Shown here: positions 8,905-16,551 of the stretch, piece by piece | Layout: every line of letters starts with the position of its first letter | Position numbering within the stretch: the first letter of the stretch is position 1 | Position numbers and translations under genes: made by a program | The notes under the pieces: model-generated | Databases searched by the model: none | Seen by the model: the letters and a program-made list of their open reading frames with translations, nothing else | What the model was told of the DNA's origin: nothing | Source: Pseudoalteromonas sp. H71 | Lineage (GTDB): Bacteria > Pseudomonadota > Gammaproteobacteria > Enterobacterales > Alteromonadaceae | Direction: 5' to 3' | DNA: 40,403 nucleotides | Assembly (NCBI RefSeq): GCF_001468485.1 | Contig: NZ_LODI01000010.1 | Location: 39,846-80,248 of the forward strand

Positions 8905-9930
8905 ATGTCAGATAAAAATAGTCACCTAAATACGTTACTCAGTAACGACAAAAAATGGCAACATAGTTACGAGCAGCCAATCCCGTATGCGCCGCTTGTA
9001 CAATTAGCGAATAATAATTGGGTAGTTCCACAGCATTTTTTACGTTACAAACATACGCTTGAAAGTGTGAACGAAGTGCTCGAAAGTATTGAGTTTTCAG
9101 CGCATTTTAGAGTGCTTGCCGCTCAAAAAGGTGATGAGATATACCTTCAAGTTGCGGTGCTCAGCCCTGACAACTACAAAAAAAGTGGTCATCAAAATAC
9201 CGACAAAGCAAAAAAACTGCTTTTTGGTAGACGCTGGATTGTAGAAGAAAACTTACCTACGTCAGAACTTATTCAAACGGCATTTTTGGCTTTAAAAGTG
9301 GCGCGTGAGCACGAAGTGAGAGAGTTATTCCAGTTAAAACAAAATGGTGCAATAAGCACACCGTTTAATAACCATCACGATTTACCCGTCATGGCGCAAA
9401 ACCCAGAGTTAGTTTTACACACGCACCATAGCGATAATATTAGCGATTTGGTGAGCCGCATTGTGTTTGCTGATTCGGCTGTTGAACTAACAGGTTATCA
9501 AGCCATTACTGACGAGCAACATTTGTATACAGTAAAATTGCATTGTGATGGCGCTCAGTTGAGTGAGTTTAACAATAAATCCATCGCGTTTTTGACTACG
9601 GGGTCGTCAAGTAACCATTTTTTACACGGTTTTATCACCGCTTTAGTTAACACGAGCAATGACTATGTGAGCGAGCAATTTAAATATCAAGGGTTTGCCC
9701 GATTTAGTAAAAACGTGGCAGTAGAGAACATTGGTAAGTTAAGTATTGCAATGCGTTCCCCCAGTACAGTTGATTTGTGCTCAATGGGTAAGCAAGAAGC
9801 CAATCAATTAAACTTTGAAATAGACAGTGGGCGTGCACCTCAAGGGTGTGGACAAGCTATAGGTGGGTTTTTAGCAGCCCATGGAATAGAGCAACCAGAA
9901 AATGCCCATCTGTATCCAAATTACCTTTAA
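8905..9930 (+). CDS. uncharacterised 341-aa protein
   Basis: I do not recognise this protein. From the ATG at 8905 it is about 341 aa, soluble, without a signal peptide or membrane helix. Visible features are a lysine-rich stretch ending in KKLLFGRRWIVEENLP that resembles an extended beta region, a histidine-rich segment (VLHTHHSD), and a glycine-rich tail (RAPQGCGQAIGGFLAAHG). An in-frame TTG 30 nt upstream lacks a ribosome-binding site, so I prefer the ATG. It follows trmK by about 100 bp and could have its own promoter. Codon use looks like its neighbours, so recent acquisition is not indicated. Confidence 0.6.
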   Translation: MSDKNSHLNTLLSNDKKWQHSYEQPIPYAPLVQLANNNWVVPQHFLRYKHTLESVNEVLESIEFSAHFRVLAAQKGDEIYLQVAVLSPDNYKKSGHQNTDKAKKLLFGRRWIVEENLPTSELIQTAFLALKVAREHEVRELFQLKQNGAISTPFNNHHDLPVMAQNPELVLHTHHSDNISDLVSRIVFADSAVELTGYQAITDEQHLYTVKLHCDGAQLSEFNNKSIAFLTTGSSSNHFLHGFITALVNTSNDYVSEQFKYQGFARFSKNVAVENIGKLSIAMRSPSTVDLCSMGKQEANQLNFEIDSGRAPQGCGQAIGGFLAAHGIEQPENAHLYPNYL

Positions 9931-9946
9931 CAAATTTAGCTAACGA

Positions 9947-9968
9947 GTAAGCGTTTAATAACGCTTAC
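9947..9968. terminator. hairpin between convergent genes, possible weak terminator
   Basis: GTAAGCGTT, loop TAAT, AACGCTTAC: a 9-bp perfect stem between two convergent genes; it overlaps the stop codon of the minus-strand gene. There is no strong U-tract on either side, so it may act poorly as a terminator or mainly stabilise 3' ends. Confidence 0.45.
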
Positions 9969-10207
9969 AGTTTATTGATCTCTTGCTTAACGTTAAAGCT
10001 TGAGTCAGTCACAATGGCTTCAAGTGTTTGTACACGTTCTCTTAGTGCAACCACTTCTGCTTTTGTTTCGGCAAGTTGTTTATGAGCGTCACTATTATTG
10101 TTTTGCATTTTATGTTTAAACTCTAAATGCTTTTTATACATATCGTAAACCACACCCGAACCCACAGATATAAGCACAATAAGTACAATCATCGTAGTAC
10201 CAGACAT
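9965..10207 (-). CDS. small membrane/coiled-coil protein, PspB-like
   Basis: 80 aa. One membrane helix (about 4-22) is followed by a charged amphipathic stretch and a heptad-rich region ending in LRERVQTLEAIVTD. That tail and overall plan (short helix plus coiled coil) resemble PspB of the phage-shock/envelope-stress system, whose end reads RERIQALESIL. There is no pspA, pspC or pspF nearby, so a PspB function is only suggested. The ATG has a good AAGGAA site 8 nt upstream. Confidence 0.6.
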   Translation of the reverse strand: MSGTTMIVLIVLISVGSGVVYDMYKKHLEFKHKMQNNNSDAHKQLAETKAEVVALRERVQTLEAIVTDSSFNVKQEINKL

Positions 10208-10462
10208 AACTATATTCCTTTTTAATTTTATTTATTAAAGTATACGCTTTCCCCACTTTAGTTAAAGCTGACAATTGTAACTTTATTTGTAAAGAGCTGT
10301 ACGGTGAAATTAACCGCTTAATACTATGGCTAAATACGCATACACAAATACTTACGTGTGGTGTTCATACTTTATACAGTAACAGGGTTGTTTAATATGA
10401 AATTAATCGCCATATAGTTATTAACATATTATTTTATAAACTAATTTTATCAGTGAGTTATT

Positions 10463-10912
10463 ATGCTAAATAATAAAATTCCCCCGGTTATCGTTGTTCT
10501 ATTTTTTGCAGGCATTATGGCGCTCATAGCGCATTACAGTGTCATAGACTTCACTGTGTTTGTTGCCTATTTAGCGGCAAGTTTAGTTATTATTGGGTGC
10601 GTAAGTTGTGTTGCAGGTGTAGTGAGCTTTAAGTTAGCTAAAACCACAGTGAATCCCAGTAAACCAGAACAGGCATCAAAATTAGTTACCAGCGGTATTT
10701 ACCGTATTTCACGTAACCCAATGTATTTAGGGTTTGCATTTATTTTAGCTGGCTGGGGCGTGTGGTTAAGTTCAGTTTGGGCAATGCTAGGTGTTGTTGG
10801 CTTTATTGGTTATTTAACGTTGTTTCAAATAATACCAGAAGAACGTGCGCTTACTAAATTATTTGGTGAAGAATTTACTGCCTACAAAGCACGCGTAAGG
10901 CGCTGGTTGTAA
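10463..10912 (+). CDS. isoprenylcysteine carboxyl methyltransferase/PEMT-family membrane protein
   Basis: 149 aa with about four membrane helices. The conserved C-terminal block GIYRISRNPMYLGF (about 78-91) followed by EERALTKLFGEEFTAYKARVRRWL is the signature of the ICMT/phospholipid methyltransferase superfamily, which uses SAM at the membrane. Bacterial members of this size are mostly uncharacterised; since bacteria generally lack prenylated CAAX proteins, the true substrate is unknown. It stands alone with its own terminator. Confidence 0.8.
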   Translation: MLNNKIPPVIVVLFFAGIMALIAHYSVIDFTVFVAYLAASLVIIGCVSCVAGVVSFKLAKTTVNPSKPEQASKLVTSGIYRISRNPMYLGFAFILAGWGVWLSSVWAMLGVVGFIGYLTLFQIIPEERALTKLFGEEFTAYKARVRRWL

Positions 10913-10963
10913 TTTTTAAAAGGTTTTTTTAATTTTACGCTGTGTAATTAAATGCTATGCAAT

Positions 10964-10992
10964 AAAAAAGGCTACGTAACATAGCCTTTTTT
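10964..10992. terminator. bidirectional rho-independent terminator
   Basis: AAAAAAGGCTA, 7-nt loop, TAGCCTTTTTT: an 11-bp perfect stem with A/T tracts on both sides, placed between the convergent ICMT-family gene and queC. It serves both. Confidence 0.88.
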
Positions 10993-11023
10993 ATTTAACC
11001 CTAAATAACTATTTATTTGTTGC

Positions 11024-11680
11024 TTATTCGTATTCTAATGGGTCTGTAATATTATTAAGTGCAAATGCTTCTAAACGTTCTTGGCACGCACCGCACTTTC
11101 CACAGGCCTTTTCACGGCCGTTATAGCACGTCCATGTTTGGCTGTAATCTAAACCCATTTTTATGCCATCGGTTAAAATATCAATTTTGGTATTATTTAA
11201 ATACGGGCTAAAAATTTCCACTGCATCGTAGTTTGCAATACGACATACATCATCCATTTTTTGCACAAATTCAGGACGGCAATCGGGGTAAATAGCATGA
11301 TCCCCAGAATGAGCACCGTAATAAACTTGGCTTGCTTTAAGTGATACCGCGTAACCAACAGCAAGCGAGAGCAAAATCATATTACGATTTGGCACAATCG
11401 TGCTCTTCATGCTTTCTTCTTCGTAATGACCTTCTGGCACGTCAATGTTATCGGTTAACGACGAACCACCAATAAGCTGATTGATAGCCGAAATATCCAC
11501 AATTTTGTGCGGAACATTAAGTTTTTCACACACTTGCGCAGCCACTTTAAGCTCTTTTACATGACGCTGACCATAGTCAAACGAAAGGGCATATACATCA
11601 TGGCCTTGCTGCAGGGCTTTATTTAATACGGTAAATGAGTCCATACCGCCGGAATAAATAACAACTACTTTTTGCGTCAT
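11024..11680 (-). CDS. queC: 7-cyano-7-deazaguanine (preQ0) synthase
   Basis: 218 aa. ATP-dependent conversion of 7-carboxy-7-deazaguanine to preQ0 in queuosine biosynthesis. The PP-loop SGGMDS (10-15) binds ATP. The C-terminal Cys185/193/196/199 cluster ([16 protein letters not shown]) is the family's zinc site. [16 protein letters not shown] is another conserved block. Length is normal. It is divergently arranged with queE, which makes its substrate; the two share the 132-bp intergenic region. Confidence 0.96.
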   Translation of the reverse strand: MTQKVVVIYSGGMDSFTVLNKALQQGHDVYALSFDYGQRHVKELKVAAQVCEKLNVPHKIVDISAINQLIGGSSLTDNIDVPEGHYEEESMKSTIVPNRNMILLSLAVGYAVSLKASQVYYGAHSGDHAIYPDCRPEFVQKMDDVCRIANYDAVEIFSPYLNNTKIDILTDGIKMGLDYSQTWTCYNGREKACGKCGACQERLEAFALNNITDPLEYE

Positions 11681-11784
11681 ATCTGTTTTGCTCTTAGTTT
11701 TAATAGAGGTTTATATCAGGGCGCGATATACTACACGGCCGCAGCTTAAATAACAATTTTTGCACAGCGCTTTTTCGTCTTTAA

Positions 11785-11804
11785 TAGTAGCAATTTGGCT
11801 ACTA
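11785..11804. promoter_or_regulatory. 7-bp inverted repeat abutting the queE ribosome-binding site
   Basis: TAGTAGC, 6 bases, GCTACTA. Its right arm touches the AGGT that serves as the queE ribosome-binding site. It may be an operator in the queC/queE divergent region or a leader hairpin that tunes queE translation. I do not see a recognisable preQ1 riboswitch. Confidence 0.35.
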
Positions 11805-11812
11805 GGTAGTAA

Positions 11813-12490
11813 GTGAGATCTCTTTTGTACAAAATTAATGAAGTGTTTGAAACCATCCAAGGTGAAGCAAGTTTTACTGGCACACCCTCAATATTTTTGC
11901 GCTTGCAAGGTTGCCCAGTCGGTTGCTCGTGGTGTGATACTAAACAAACCTGGGATGTAGACAACGTATACAAAGTATCACTTGATGAAACCGTAGAAAA
12001 AAAAGCCGACTCAGATCACTGGGCCGATGCCAGCGCAGAGCAAGTACTCGCGTTATTTAAATCACGTGGTTATACCGCAAAGCACGTAGTAATTACCGGC
12101 GGCGAGCCATGCATGTTTGATTTAAACCCAGTATGTAACTTATTACACGAACACGGTTTTAGCACCCAAATAGAAACCAGCGGCACGTTTGAAATACTTG
12201 CCCCTGAGCAAACATGGGTGACAGTATCGCCAAAGATAAACATGCGCGGCGGTTACGAAGTACTTACCAGCGCTATGAAGCGGGCTAACGAAATTAAGCA
12301 CCCAATAGCCATGCAAAAGCACGTAGAGGAGCTTGAAGCATTATTTGCTAAAACAGGGGTTAACCCTAAGCTTGTTTACTTACAGCCAATCAGCCAAAAA
12401 GTATCAGCAACCAAATTAGCCATCGATACCTGTATTGCCAAAAACTGGCGCTTATCAATCCAAGTGCATAAGTATTTAGGAATTAGTTAA
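11813..12490 (+). CDS. queE: 7-carboxy-7-deazaguanine synthase (radical SAM)
   Basis: 225 aa (E. coli 223), aligned end to end with E. coli QueE. It catalyses the radical-SAM ring contraction of 6-carboxytetrahydropterin to 7-carboxy-7-deazaguanine. Cys34, Cys38 and Cys41 (CPVGCSWC) hold the 4Fe-4S cluster; VVITGGEPC (92-100) binds SAM; VTVSPKINMRGGYEVL and LQPISQK are conserved core blocks. The start is GTG with AGGT upstream. Diverges from queC; queD is not in the window. Confidence 0.95.
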   Translation: MRSLLYKINEVFETIQGEASFTGTPSIFLRLQGCPVGCSWCDTKQTWDVDNVYKVSLDETVEKKADSDHWADASAEQVLALFKSRGYTAKHVVITGGEPCMFDLNPVCNLLHEHGFSTQIETSGTFEILAPEQTWVTVSPKINMRGGYEVLTSAMKRANEIKHPIAMQKHVEELEALFAKTGVNPKLVYLQPISQKVSATKLAIDTCIAKNWRLSIQVHKYLGIS

Positions 12491-12515
12491 AGCGCAAAGG
12501 CGGCTTTAAGTGGTT

Positions 12516-12535
12516 AGCTGTAAGCGATAAGCTGT
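12516..12535. repeat. short AGCTGT direct repeat after queE
   Basis: AGCTGT occurs at 12516-12521 and 12530-12535 just downstream of queE, next to the two palindromes below. On its own it is weak; listed as part of a repeat-rich 200-bp stretch. Confidence 0.25.
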
Positions 12536-12566
12536 TCGGCGTTAAGTTATATTCTGTAGATAAAAG

Positions 12567-12593
12567 GTTGGGTTGAGTGAAACGAAACCCAAC
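12567..12593. repeat. palindromic intergenic repeat, GTTGGGTT type
   Basis: GTTGGGTT and AACCCAAC form an 8-bp perfect stem with an 11-nt spacer. Sequences of this kind (GTTGGGTT ... AACCCAAC) recur as dispersed intergenic repeats in gammaproteobacteria; copy number in this genome cannot be seen here. Confidence 0.5.
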
Positions 12594-12666
12594 ACAGCAA
12601 CTTCAATGCTCACTCTTTCCAAGCACTCTTTATATCAAACTCTAACAAGCTTATTTAAACACGTAG

Positions 12667-12692
12667 GTCGGATAAGCGAAGCGCCATCCGAC
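12667..12692. repeat. REP-like palindrome, GTCGGATAAGCG type
   Basis: GTCGGAT and ATCCGAC form a 7-bp stem around AAGCGAAGCGCC, preceded by GTAG. It closely resembles dispersed REP-type elements of gammaproteobacteria (GTAGGTCGGATAAG...ATCCGACA). It lies just beyond the stop of the minus-strand zinc-ribbon gene and may protect its mRNA 3' end. Confidence 0.6.
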
Positions 12693-12696
12693 AAGG

Positions 12697-12954
12697 CTAG
12701 TTAATTTCTTCCTCGCAGTGATAGCACTTATTTGTTGGAAGGCGATAGCCTTTAGCCGATTGCATTACTTGGTTTTTCTTACACTTTGGGCAGAAGTAAT
12801 TAATAACATTAACAATTAGTACGATTGCAAAAATAAAACCGCCAATATAAAACGGGTTTGCATAAAACTGATTACTTGCCGGCGAAAACTGAAACCCGAT
12901 AATACATGTGATTAAAGCCACTAAATACGCTTTAAACCTAACTGCCTTTTTCAA
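12697..12954 (-). CDS. small membrane protein with zinc-ribbon cysteines
   Basis: 85 aa, not recognised as a named family. It has two membrane helices (about 9-24 and 35-53) and a C-terminal domain with two CxxC pairs (CPKC at about 55-58 and CYHC near 77-80), which would bind one zinc. No nearby gene explains its role; it diverges from the DUF4041/GIY-YIG gene across about 130 bp. The start has no strong ribosome-binding site. Confidence 0.55.
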   Translation of the reverse strand: MKKAVRFKAYLVALITCIIGFQFSPASNQFYANPFYIGGFIFAIVLIVNVINYFCPKCKKNQVMQSAKGYRLPTNKCYHCEEEIN

Positions 12955-13081
12955 ATTTAAATCCTTATATTTTATTCTTAATATGTTTTTATCAAATAGG
13001 TTGGTGTTTAGCCATTTAAGTTTAAATAAAATTGAGAGACTGTGTTACGGTTTGTAGTAAATTTAATAAAAGGATTTAGAC

Positions 13082-14659
13082 ATGGAGCTTCTTATTTCAA
13101 TACTCGCATTTTTAGTTTTAATCATTTGTTTTAGTTGGTATAGCATGATTAAAAATCTAAAACAGCAATCTAAAAAAAATATAGATTCATTGAATGATAA
13201 GCTTGATGTGTTAAGAGCAGAAGTTAAGAACACATCAATGAAAAATAAAGAGCTACTTGATAAATATAGCCCAATTATTCAAGCAGAAAACTATATTAAA
13301 GACCTTTTAGAAGAAGCTGAGTTGAAAGCAGAGACTATCAAACAAAATGCAATGAATTTAGCAAATGACATTGAAACAGAAGCTGCTACTACAAGAGAAA
13401 CACTGAAAGGGTACAAAGCCGAAGGGAAACAAAAGCTTAAAGAAGCAAAAGAAAAAGCTGAAAAAATTCGTTTCGATGCAAATCAAGAAGCTGACCGAAT
13501 TACATTATTTGCAGCTCAGCAAGCTAAAGAAATCGCAGGTGACGCTTATGAAGCAAAAGAGAAAGCTGATATCTATGAGCAAGCAATTAAAGCTATGCGA
13601 AACACTATAGATGGGTATAAAGATGATTATATAATCCCAAATCACTCAGTTTTAGATGACTTAGCTGATGAATTTAGCCATAAAGAGGCTGGAGCCGAGT
13701 TGAAATTGATACGGCAAAATATCCGTCAAATGGTTAAAGATGGTTTTGCAGGTGATTGCGATTATGTTGAGCAGCATAGAAAAACTTACGCAATACATTT
13801 TGTGGTTGATGCATTTAATGGCAAAGTAGATAGTGCATTGTCAAAAGTAAAACACGACAACTTTGGCAAGATAAACCAAGAAATTTTAGATGCCTTTGCA
13901 CTAGTAAATCACAATGGCGTACCGTTTCGAAAAGCTCGGATTAATGAAAAGTATTTAAACGCACGTTTAACAGAGCTTAAGTGGGCGGTAGCTGCGAGTG
14001 AACTTAAAAGAATTGAGCGAGAAGAGCAGGCCGAAATTCGAGCACAAATTCGTGAAGAAGAAAAGGCTCTACGAGATATAGAAAAAGCAAAAAAAGAAGC
14101 CGAGAAAGAAGAGCGATTAATTCAAAAAGCACTAAAAAAAGTTAGAGAAGAGCTTTTAGCTGCTAACGATGAGCAAAAGGCCGATTACGAAGCAAAACTA
14201 TATGATTTAGAAAATCAATTAAAAGAAGCTGAAGAAAAAGGGCAGCGTGCGCTATCAATGGCACAACAGACTAGACGTGGTCATGTTTATGTTATCAGTA
14301 ACATCGGCAGTTTTGGTGAAGAGGTATTTAAAATAGGTATGACGAGAAGGTTAGAACCCATGGACCGTGTTAAGGAGCTTGGTGATGCATCGGTTCCATT
14401 TTCTTTTGATGTTCATGCAATGATCTTTAGTGAAGACGCACCAACCTTGGAAAAAGAACTTCATCGTCGTTTCGATTTATGCTCAGTGAATAAGGTTAAC
14501 TCAAGAAAAGAGTTCTTTAAAACAACGATATCTGAAGTGAAGCAAGCGGTAGAGGTTAATGGTATTTTAGATGTTCATTGGACGTTGAAAGCAGAAGCTG
14601 CCGAGTATCGTGAAAGTCTATCCATAGAGAATAATATGCGAGAAAAAGTAACCCTATAA
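13082..14659 (+). CDS. membrane-anchored coiled-coil/DUF4041/GIY-YIG (T5orf172/Mug113) nuclease, SNIPE-like
   Basis: 525 aa. In order: an N-terminal membrane anchor (3-20); long charged coiled coil (about 23-175); a DUF4041-like domain (about 180-305, with AFNGKVDSALSKVKHDNFGK at 244-263 and AFALVNHNG at 271-279); a second coiled coil (about 303-395); and a GIY-YIG-type nuclease (400-480). In the nuclease, HVYVISN and FKIGMTRR stand for the two strand motifs, with Arg429, the LEKELHRRF acidic/His block (456-464) and NSRKEFF (473-479) as likely active-site elements. The same architecture is known, from memory, in SNIPE, a membrane-bound nuclease that cuts phage DNA as it is injected. AAGGA lies 9 nt before the ATG. 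An anti-phage role is inferred from architecture. No partner gene is evident, consistent with a one-gene system. Confidence 0.85.
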   Translation: MELLISILAFLVLIICFSWYSMIKNLKQQSKKNIDSLNDKLDVLRAEVKNTSMKNKELLDKYSPIIQAENYIKDLLEEAELKAETIKQNAMNLANDIETEAATTRETLKGYKAEGKQKLKEAKEKAEKIRFDANQEADRITLFAAQQAKEIAGDAYEAKEKADIYEQAIKAMRNTIDGYKDDYIIPNHSVLDDLADEFSHKEAGAELKLIRQNIRQMVKDGFAGDCDYVEQHRKTYAIHFVVDAFNGKVDSALSKVKHDNFGKINQEILDAFALVNHNGVPFRKARINEKYLNARLTELKWAVAASELKRIEREEQAEIRAQIREEEKALRDIEKAKKEAEKEERLIQKALKKVREELLAANDEQKADYEAKLYDLENQLKEAEEKGQRALSMAQQTRRGHVYVISNIGSFGEEVFKIGMTRRLEPMDRVKELGDASVPFSFDVHAMIFSEDAPTLEKELHRRFDLCSVNKVNSRKEFFKTTISEVKQAVEVNGILDVHWTLKAEAAEYRESLSIENNMREKVTL

Positions 14660-14760
14660 AACTTTTACAGTAGAACATATTGCTGTATTTAGAAGCTTTA
14701 ATTCGCGCTTTTAATTATTGCTTAAAGCATTATGCACATCGAATATGAGCACTTGGGGGC

Positions 14761-14979
14761 TTATAAATTATTCAGCACCATTTGTTTTATTTTATGAGCT
14801 TTTACAAAGTGATCTAATTGATGGGTTTGAATCCACCAAGTAGCAGCTTCCATTAAAAGTTCAGGATTGTTGTTTTTATTAGCAAAAAAAGCATAGAAAG
14901 ATAGGCCTACATTATCACCTTTACTGGCAATTTTTTTATCACATACTTCAATAATTTTAGTTCTTAATTCTTGTCTCAT
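14761..14979 (-). CDS. small uncharacterised protein (possibly DUF6500)
   Basis: 72 aa from the ATG at 14979. Helical, with conserved-looking segments VGLSFYAFFANKNNNPELLM and AATWWIQTHQLDHFVKA. It reminds me of a small family annotated DUF6500, but that recall is uncertain. The frame is open for 25 more codons upstream, but those residues look unlike a protein N-terminus and the ATG has an AGG at suitable distance. Function unknown; convergent with the DUF4041/GIY-YIG gene. Confidence 0.6.
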   Translation of the reverse strand: MRQELRTKIIEVCDKKIASKGDNVGLSFYAFFANKNNNPELLMEAATWWIQTHQLDHFVKAHKIKQMVLNNL

Positions 14980-15111
14980 AAATAAGTAACCTAATAGATC
15001 GTATTGGTGAAAACAAAAAGGGACAAACTGTAACTTCAAATTCAAAACTAGCAATTGTTTATTTATCTCTCGAAGATACTTTATTTAACCTGGATATTTA
15101 GAAAATAACAT

Positions 15112-15140
15112 AAAAAAGCGCTGCTCTAGGGCAACGCTTT
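15112..15140 (-). terminator. rho-independent terminator of gcvR-bcp
   Basis: On the minus strand AAAGCG, TGC, loop, GCA, CGCTTT with single mismatches between segments, followed by a T-run. It lies 30 bp beyond the bcp stop. Confidence 0.8.
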
Positions 15141-15169
15141 ATGTATTTTTTTGGTAGTAATTAGCTAGC

Positions 15170-15649
15170 TTATTCTGCTGCCAAATAATCAAGCACCACT
15201 TGGTGATGATCTTTGGTTTTAAACTTATCAAATAAGTGTTTAATTTTACCGTCTTGGCCTACTAAAAATGTTAGGCGGTGAATGCCATCGTATTCTTTAC
15301 CCATAAATTTTTTGTAGCCCCATACACCAAATGCTTCTGCAATGGCGTGATCTTCATCGGCTAATAAATCAAAGTTAAGCTCTTTTTTAGTTTCAAAGTT
15401 TTTAAGGCGCTTAATTGGATCTGGGCTAATGCCTACAACACGCGTGTTAAATTTAGCAAGCTCGTCTTGTTGGTCGCGCAGGTTTTCTGCTTGTACGGTA
15501 CAACCCGGAGTAGAAGCTTTAGGATAAAAGTACACAAGTACTTGTTGCTCTTTTAACAATTCACTTAAAGTGATTGTTTCGTCGTTTTGGTTTTGTAAGC
15601 TAAAAGCGGGTGCTGTATCACCAGCTTGTAATGGACTAATTGTGTTCAT
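15170..15649 (-). CDS. bcp: thioredoxin-dependent peroxiredoxin, Bcp/PrxQ family
   Basis: 159 aa. Reduces hydroperoxides; aligns with E. coli Bcp across the thioredoxin fold (YFYPKASTPGC, FGVWGYKKFMG, GIHRLTFLV). Peroxidatic Cys50 lies in the STPGCT motif. The resolving cysteine expected five residues later is replaced by Glu55, and Cys50 is the only cysteine in the protein. It should therefore work as a 1-Cys enzyme needing an external thiol. Located 9 nt after gcvR, an arrangement shared with E. coli. Confidence 0.94.
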   Translation of the reverse strand: MNTISPLQAGDTAPAFSLQNQNDETITLSELLKEQQVLVYFYPKASTPGCTVQAENLRDQQDELAKFNTRVVGISPDPIKRLKNFETKKELNFDLLADEDHAIAEAFGVWGYKKFMGKEYDGIHRLTFLVGQDGKIKHLFDKFKTKDHHQVVLDYLAAE

Positions 15650-15658
15650 GCTATTTCC

Positions 15659-16192
15659 TTAACGAATGCGTTTAAAAATATAATCTACGTTTAGGGTATG
15701 AGAAAGGCTCTCAAAACTAATTTTAAATTTATCTATGTCTACATCTATTGGGATATTAAATTCTACTTCACAGCGCATTTTTGTGTCAGTTTCTTCGTTA
15801 AACGTATCTGACTTTAAGGAACAAATGCTGATGTGGTTATCGGCAAAAAAGCGTGTCACTTTGCTTAGTGTGCCCGGGGTGTCTATACCTGTGTATTCGA
15901 GCGTATAGCCGGCACAAAACTCGCCAGGGGTATGGCTTGTAGTGCGTTTCATCATGGTTAGCAGGCCAAGTTCCATTGCTTTGGTTGGTAACACGTGTTC
16001 AATGCGGCTTATGGCCGACATGTCACCATGCAATAACATTATAAAGGTAAACTCACAGCCTAAAATGGCAATGCGGCTGTCTATAATATTACAATGGCAG
16101 TCGCTGACTAATTGCGTAAGCTCACTGACAATACCCGGCCTGTCTTCGCCGATAGCGGTTAACACAATTTGATGATTTGAAAATGCAGTCAT
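15659..16192 (-). CDS. gcvR: glycine cleavage system regulator GcvR (ACT domains)
   Basis: 177 aa with two ACT domains (about 8-80 and 95-170). The opening HQIVLTAIGEDRPGIVSEL is characteristic. In E. coli GcvR binds GcvA and represses the glycine cleavage operon when glycine is low. It pairs with bcp downstream in the same operon, as in enterobacteria. No gcvA or gcvTHP is in the window, so regulation of gcv here is assumed from the family. Confidence 0.9.
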   Translation of the reverse strand: MTAFSNHQIVLTAIGEDRPGIVSELTQLVSDCHCNIIDSRIAILGCEFTFIMLLHGDMSAISRIEHVLPTKAMELGLLTMMKRTTSHTPGEFCAGYTLEYTGIDTPGTLSKVTRFFADNHISICSLKSDTFNEETDTKMRCEVEFNIPIDVDIDKFKISFESLSHTLNVDYIFKRIR

Positions 16193-16551
16193 GGGTTAAA
16201 ATACCTAAGTTACAAGGGTTATAACAACGCAATGGATAACACTACTAAATACACTCGAGGACGTGCTCGGCGGCGAAGTTTAACACAAAACGATGTGTAA
16301 ACTATAATGCGGGCTAATTAAGCGCGTTTAAAGTACGGTGTTTCTTGTTTTTACTGGCACAGGAAAGTACCATAGCTAAAATTTGCTTATTTGCCCTTAG
16401 TTTTTTTCTAAGTTGAGGTGCTGAACTTTATTGCAATTAAGTAGCCAAATAAAAATGTAAAGTTAATATTGATTTTACACTGAACCAAATCGGCATAACC
16501 CACTCATATATTTGTTAAAACAATTAAAGGGTATGCTAAGGAGAAATATCT
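16193..16551. other. divergent intergenic region gcvR/bamC
   Basis: About 360 bases between the gcvR start and bamC. In E. coli dapA sits here ahead of bamC; it is absent. It should hold promoters for both directions. A 22-codon basic ORF from 16232 has no convincing ribosome-binding site, so I do not call it. Confidence 0.5.

Noticed and set aside
12516-12692. CRISPR array
   Set aside because: The repeats differ from each other and are not regularly spaced; no cas genes are present.
16232-16300. 22-codon basic ORF upstream of bamC
   Set aside because: No suitable ribosome-binding site and no conserved features; chance ORF.
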